27,890 nt of DNA from Candidatus Blautia intestinipullorum (GTDB lineage Bacteria > Bacillota > Clostridia > Lachnospirales > Lachnospiraceae), in the NCBI GenBank assembly GCA_019120475.1, contig DWVA01000327.1:1-27890 (forward strand). Direction: 5' to 3'. Positions 24,785-27,890 of the stretch are shown in pieces. Every line of letters starts with the position of its first letter. Positions within the stretch are counted from its first letter, which is position 1. A program made the position numbers and the translations under genes. Under the pieces are notes generated by a model. It did no database searches, had not been told where the DNA came from, and saw only the letters and a program-made list of their open reading frames with translations.

Positions 24785-25876
24785 ATGGGAAAACCATTTA
24801 AAGATAAATTGAAAAATGTAGGAGATTTTATTAGTGGAACTATTGCAGAGGTAGAAAAACAGGCAAAAGATAGTGAGGTGCTTGATAAGATTTCTAAGGG
24901 AACGAAAGATGGTCTTGTGTTCATATCAAACGGAGTAAAGGACGGAGCCGAAAAGATTACAAATGGAGCAAAAACAAGTGCTGATACGATAAAAAATGTG
25001 GTGGCTGAACATAAAAAACAGGGCTCACAAGACGATAACAAAGAAAAGCAGTGCAGCCTTGATGACCAACTTCATGACGCAGTAAATAGGTATAATGCGG
25101 CATATGCAGAGTTTGAGAATAACGGCTCAGCCATTCTTAGACAGCGGGAACGATCTGTGGATTTACTGGAAAATGTTGAAAACTTAATAAACAGTATCGC
25201 AAATCATCCAAAGAATTTTGATGCAGAATTCAAGGAGATCCAGCTTTATAAAAAAGAATTCAAAGATGTATGTGATTATGCAACACAAGAACTCGATGCG
25301 GCAAAGAAATCCATGGCAGGTGTAGGTGCAGGAGTAGCCGGAGGTATGGCTGTAGCCAGTTTGGCTCCGAGTGCAGCTATGTGGGTAGCAACTACATTTG
25401 GTACAGCTTCTACAGGAACTGCTATATCAACATTGTCAGGTGCAGCTGCTACTAATGCAGCTTTAGCATGGCTTGGAGGTGGTGCAGCCGCTGCTGGGGG
25501 AGGTGGAATGGCATCTGGAACTGCATTTTTGGCAATGGCCGGTCCAGTAGGCTGGACAATTGGAGGAGCTACATTATTAGCATCAATTGCTCTGTTTGCA
25601 AATAAAAAAATCAAACTTGGTAAAGAAAAGAAAGAAGAGATTGAGGCAATATTACACAATGTTGAATCAGTTAGTGAAGTTAACGTCAAAATGCAGTCAT
25701 TATTAGATAAGACGGAAAAATTAAGAAGTATGTTGAATGATCAATACGGAAAATGTATGACTTACTATGGGAAGAACTTTATGGAAATAGCAGATGAAGG
25801 GCAAATATTATTGGGAACACTTGTGAACAATGCAAAATCTCTGGCAGCAACGCTTGGTGAAACTGTGGAGGAATAA
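24785..25876 (+). CDS. Unrecognised 363-residue protein with 11-residue repeats and Gly/Ala-rich membrane region
   Basis: AAGGAAGAAGGA (24765-24776) precedes ATG 24785. Three layers are visible. Residues 1-80 are amphipathic helix with three consecutive 11-residue repeats (39-71; GTKDGLVFISN, GVKDGAEKITN, GAKTSADTIKN). Residues 85-175 form a charged coiled coil (FENNGSAILRQRERSVDLLENVE). Residues 176-275 are an unusually long Gly/Ala-rich hydrophobic stretch with glycine-zipper spacing (GVGAGVAGGMAVAS, WLGGGAAAAGGGG), followed by NKKIKLGKEKKEE and a second coiled coil to the end. There is no signal peptide. The layout recalls proteins that insert helical hairpins into membranes from the cytoplasm, such as pore-forming effectors, but I cannot name a family. 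It is the second gene of the cargo operon, 5 bases before the next. Confidence 0.85.
   Translation: MGKPFKDKLKNVGDFISGTIAEVEKQAKDSEVLDKISKGTKDGLVFISNGVKDGAEKITNGAKTSADTIKNVVAEHKKQGSQDDNKEKQCSLDDQLHDAVNRYNAAYAEFENNGSAILRQRERSVDLLENVENLINSIANHPKNFDAEFKEIQLYKKEFKDVCDYATQELDAAKKSMAGVGAGVAGGMAVASLAPSAAMWVATTFGTASTGTAISTLSGAAATNAALAWLGGGAAAAGGGGMASGTAFLAMAGPVGWTIGGATLLASIALFANKKIKLGKEKKEEIEAILHNVESVSEVNVKMQSLLDKTEKLRSMLNDQYGKCMTYYGKNFMEIADEGQILLGTLVNNAKSLAATLGETVEE
24899..24997 (+). repeat. Three tandem 11-residue amphipathic repeats in the 363-residue protein
   Basis: Residues 39-49, 50-60 and 61-71 follow the pattern G-x-K-[DT]-x-x-x-x-I-x-N, with the first two sharing G-x-K-D-G. Eleven-residue periodicity of this kind occurs in lipid-surface-binding helices of LEA, apolipoprotein and synuclein-type proteins. 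The repeat is at protein level; the DNA copies have diverged. Confidence 0.75.
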
Positions 25877-25881
25877 AGTAA

Positions 25882-27345
25882 ATGATAGAAGCTAAAAAGA
25901 TTATTAAAAGTGGGCAAGAACAAGCTGTCGCTTCATGGATTAATTACCTGAATCAGGTGCGATTAGACAGATTGATGGAGGCATTGCAGAAAGAAGAATT
26001 AAATCTGAACGAAGCGATGTCTACCATTAGTGAAACACTTAAAACTATTAGCAGAGATATCGTGAATAATGGAAAAGGACGAGGCGGTCAATATGGAATG
26101 CACGGATTTATTGCTGAAGTTGCAGAATGTGGTATTGGAAATGCCAGAGAACAGATAGAAGGAAAAGCGCCAATATACGAATGGATTAATGATAATGGAC
26201 CTGAAGATTTGAGAAGGGGAGCAACACTGATCCAGCAGAAATTTGTAAACGGAGGCGGACATTTATCACTACAGGCAATTCGTATGCATTTAAATGCTTA
26301 TCCTGATTTCCTTGATAATGGCGGAGTATATCAGATTCCGGAAGACCATTACGAGAAAATCAAGTGGTTGCTTTCAATTTCAGAAAAAGAAGCAAATAAA
26401 ATGCCGACTTCAACAGGTGATTTTTCTTTGAAACAGTGGAGAGAAGTGCATGAATTTTTTAAAAATGGCGATATTCCATTAGATAAAGTAGAACCGTCTA
26501 AATTAAAATATTCTGAAGTCCAGAAAGGTACATACGAACAGACTTTTTCAAAAGAAAAGAGTAGTTTAAGAAAACGAAATCAGGAAAGAAACGAACAGGC
26601 ATATAATAAAAGTAAACCTACGTTATCTGAGGGAGCGAAAGCAACAGCAGCCGCAGCCGCAATTGAAGGTGCTATGGCATTGTGCATGGGAATAGCTGAA
26701 AAAAGAAAGTCTGGTAAGAAATTTAATGCTTTTGATGAGAATGATTGGAAAGAGATTGCAGCTACTACAGGAAAGGGAACCTTGAAAGGTGGTATACGAG
26801 GAGCATCTATTTATACATTGACAAATTTTACTGCAACTCCGGCAGCTGTAGCAAGCGCAATGGTAACAGCAATATTTGGTATTGCGGAACAGGCATATCA
26901 ATTCAAGCAGGGAAATGTAAATGAACAGAGATTTATTGAGAATTCAGAAATGTTATGTTTAGATGCTTCAGTTAGTGCACTTTCTTCATTTGCAGGCCAG
27001 GTATTGATTCCGGTTCCTGTACTTGGTGCAGTGATTGGTAACACTGTAGGAACTATGATGTATCAGATTGCAAAAGATAATCTGTCAGCCAGAGAACAGA
27101 AGATATTTGAAGAATATGCAAAAGCAGTACGTCAGCTGGATGTTTCATTACAGGAGCAGTATCAGGAATTTGTTGATGAAATTGGTAAGGATACGAAAAT
27201 GTTCATGGAATTATTAGACAGGGCATTTGCACCAGACATTCGTGTAGCTTTTGAAGGTTCTATTGATTTGGCAAAATCATGTGGAGTACCAGTAGATGAG
27301 ATATTAGATAGTAAAGAAAAAATAGCATCGTTTTTTATGGATTGA
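25882..27345 (+). CDS. Unrecognised 487-residue protein with hydrophobic segments, third gene of cargo operon
   Basis: GGAGGA at the end of the previous gene (25867-25872) precedes ATG 25882, so translation is likely coupled. The N-terminal half (1-240) is soluble: a helical start, then RGGQYGMHGFIAEVAECGIGNA, YEWINDNGPEDLRRGATLI, QQKFVNGGGHLSLQAIRMHL and GDFSLKQWREVHEFFKNGDI, which read like conserved motifs but match no domain I can name. The C-terminal half has hydrophobic stretches near 250-270 (EGAKATAAAAAIEGAMAL), 305-345 (ASIYTLTNFTATPAAVASA) and 358-398 (PVPVLGAVIGNTVGTMMY), then a coiled coil. No signal peptide is present. I think similar uncharacterised proteins exist in other bacteria, from memory only. 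With the Gly/Ala-rich partner upstream it may form a membrane-associated complex; that is inference. Confidence 0.85.
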   Translation: MIEAKKIIKSGQEQAVASWINYLNQVRLDRLMEALQKEELNLNEAMSTISETLKTISRDIVNNGKGRGGQYGMHGFIAEVAECGIGNAREQIEGKAPIYEWINDNGPEDLRRGATLIQQKFVNGGGHLSLQAIRMHLNAYPDFLDNGGVYQIPEDHYEKIKWLLSISEKEANKMPTSTGDFSLKQWREVHEFFKNGDIPLDKVEPSKLKYSEVQKGTYEQTFSKEKSSLRKRNQERNEQAYNKSKPTLSEGAKATAAAAAIEGAMALCMGIAEKRKSGKKFNAFDENDWKEIAATTGKGTLKGGIRGASIYTLTNFTATPAAVASAMVTAIFGIAEQAYQFKQGNVNEQRFIENSEMLCLDASVSALSSFAGQVLIPVPVLGAVIGNTVGTMMYQIAKDNLSAREQKIFEEYAKAVRQLDVSLQEQYQEFVDEIGKDTKMFMELLDRAFAPDIRVAFEGSIDLAKSCGVPVDEILDSKEKIASFFMD

Positions 27346-27363
27346 AAGATGATGTGTTATAAA

Positions 27364-27410
27364 TCACCCATCTATGATATTATGTAATTATTCAAAGAAG
27401 GGGTGGGTGA
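27364..27410 (+). promoter_or_regulatory. Extended -10 promoter flanked by an inverted repeat, before the WYL gene
   Basis: TCACCCATCT (27364-27373) and GGGTGGGTGA (27401-27410) form a 10-bp inverted repeat with two G-T pairs. Between them lies TGATATTAT (27375-27383), an extended -10. The right arm overlaps the ribosome site AAGGGG (27398-27403) of the regulator gene. Transcripts from this promoter would lack the left arm, so the repeat suits a DNA operator better than an RNA hairpin, unless the operon reads through. Confidence 0.5.
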
Positions 27411-27411
27411 A

Positions 27412-27890
27412 ATGCCAAAAGGAACAAATCAGAAATATAAATTATATCGTTTAGCTCAGATTATGCTAGAAAGAACGGATGATGAGCATTATATAACAAT
27501 GTCAGAAATTAAGGAGGCTCTTGGAGAATATGATATTACTGCGGATAGGAAAAGTTTATACGCAGATCTAAAAGATTTGGAAGTTTTGGGTGTGGAAGTT
27601 GAAGGAGAACCGGTAAAGAACAAATATCATTATCATGTTGTGAGCCGTATGTTTGAATTACCGGAGTTAAAATTACTTGTCGATGCTATACAGTCATCTA
27701 AATTTATAACAGAGAAAAAATCCAATACATTAATTAAAAAGCTGGAAAAGTTGGTAAGCAAGTATGAAGCACAGAAATTACAGCGCCAAGTATATGTGTC
27801 TGGTCGAATAAAAACCATGAATGAAAGCATTTATTACACGGTTGACACAATACATAATGCCATTTCAGAAAACAAAAAGATTAAATTCCA
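27412..27890 (+). CDS. WYL-family transcriptional regulator (3' partial)
   Basis: ATG 27412 follows AAGGGGTGGGTGA. The frame is open to the window end (159 full codons). The N-terminus (MPKGTNQKYKLYRLAQIML, TMSEIKEALGEYDITADRKS, LYADLKDLEVLGVEVEG) is a winged helix-turn-helix of the DeoR/WYL type. It continues with SRMFELPELKLLVDAIQSS, KKSNTLIKKLEKLVSKYE and RIKTMNESIYYTVDTIHNAI, the segment that leads into the WYL ligand-binding domain; the WYL core itself lies beyond the window. Similar regulators are frequent on Clostridia mobile elements. WYL repressors such as CapW and BrxR control some defence systems, so it may control the three genes upstream, itself, or genes beyond the edge. There is no terminator between it and the 487-residue gene. 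Confidence 0.85.
   Translation, partial: MPKGTNQKYKLYRLAQIMLERTDDEHYITMSEIKEALGEYDITADRKSLYADLKDLEVLGVEVEGEPVKNKYHYHVVSRMFELPELKLLVDAIQSSKFITEKKSNTLIKKLEKLVSKYEAQKLQRQVYVSGRIKTMNESIYYTVDTIHNAISENKKIKF

Noticed and set aside
27342..27378. TTGAAA ... TATGAT as a classical promoter for the WYL gene
   Set aside because: The spacing is 25 bases, far from 16-18; the extended -10 TGATATTAT is the better candidate.

Overview
The window looks like part of an integrative and conjugative element (ICE) of the Tn1549/CTn type from a gut Clostridia, most likely a Lachnospiraceae. The case rests on gene content and order: a membrane-anchored cell-wall hydrolase, a DUF4315-type protein, a DUF4366-type protein, a plasmid-type topoisomerase III, a giant SpaA/Cna-B surface protein, a DUF5688-type protein, a 2560-residue methylase-helicase and a YodL-domain protein. 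The moderate GC, strong AGGAGG-type ribosome sites and an LPxTG-like NAPKTG sorting signal also fit. No relaxase, integrase, oriT or attachment site is visible, so neither end of the element is in view. Everything called here is on the + strand.

Layout. 3-5884 is a tightly packed block (hydrolase, DUF4315, DUF4366, topB) with overlapping or abutting genes, serving the cell-envelope and DNA-handling side of transfer. 5980-12273 encodes a wall-anchored adhesin with a thioester-type head and a stalk of about 14 Cna-B/SpaA domains. 12356-13591 holds a 46-residue basic peptide and the DUF5688-type protein. 13660-24173 holds two very large 'polyvalent' proteins: an ArdC-like/N6-methylase/SNF2-helicase protein and a YodL protein. 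Intrinsic terminators or strong hairpins separate most backbone genes after topB (5896, 12294, 13615, 21356, 24197).

Two points in the backbone stand out. A complete tnpV gene (14537-14881) with its own strong ribosome site lies in another reading frame inside the helicase gene, where the helicase frame encodes only a disordered linker. In addition, the DUF5688, helicase and YodL proteins share a C-terminal tag of 31-33 residues that starts with [SG]IH[EG][KR][LM] and ends with an Asp-hydrophobic pair in the same register.

From about 24231 the sequence changes to a more AT-rich cargo segment. An extended -10 promoter drives three unrecognised genes: a 159-residue beta-rich protein, a 363-residue protein with 11-residue amphipathic repeats and a long Gly/Ala-rich membrane segment, and a 487-residue protein with several hydrophobic segments. 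A WYL-family regulator follows and is cut by the window end. Its own extended -10 promoter is bracketed by an inverted repeat. This segment is the best candidate for an undescribed system. A membrane-acting defence or toxin-like module is a reasonable hypothesis from architecture and context, but it is not shown.
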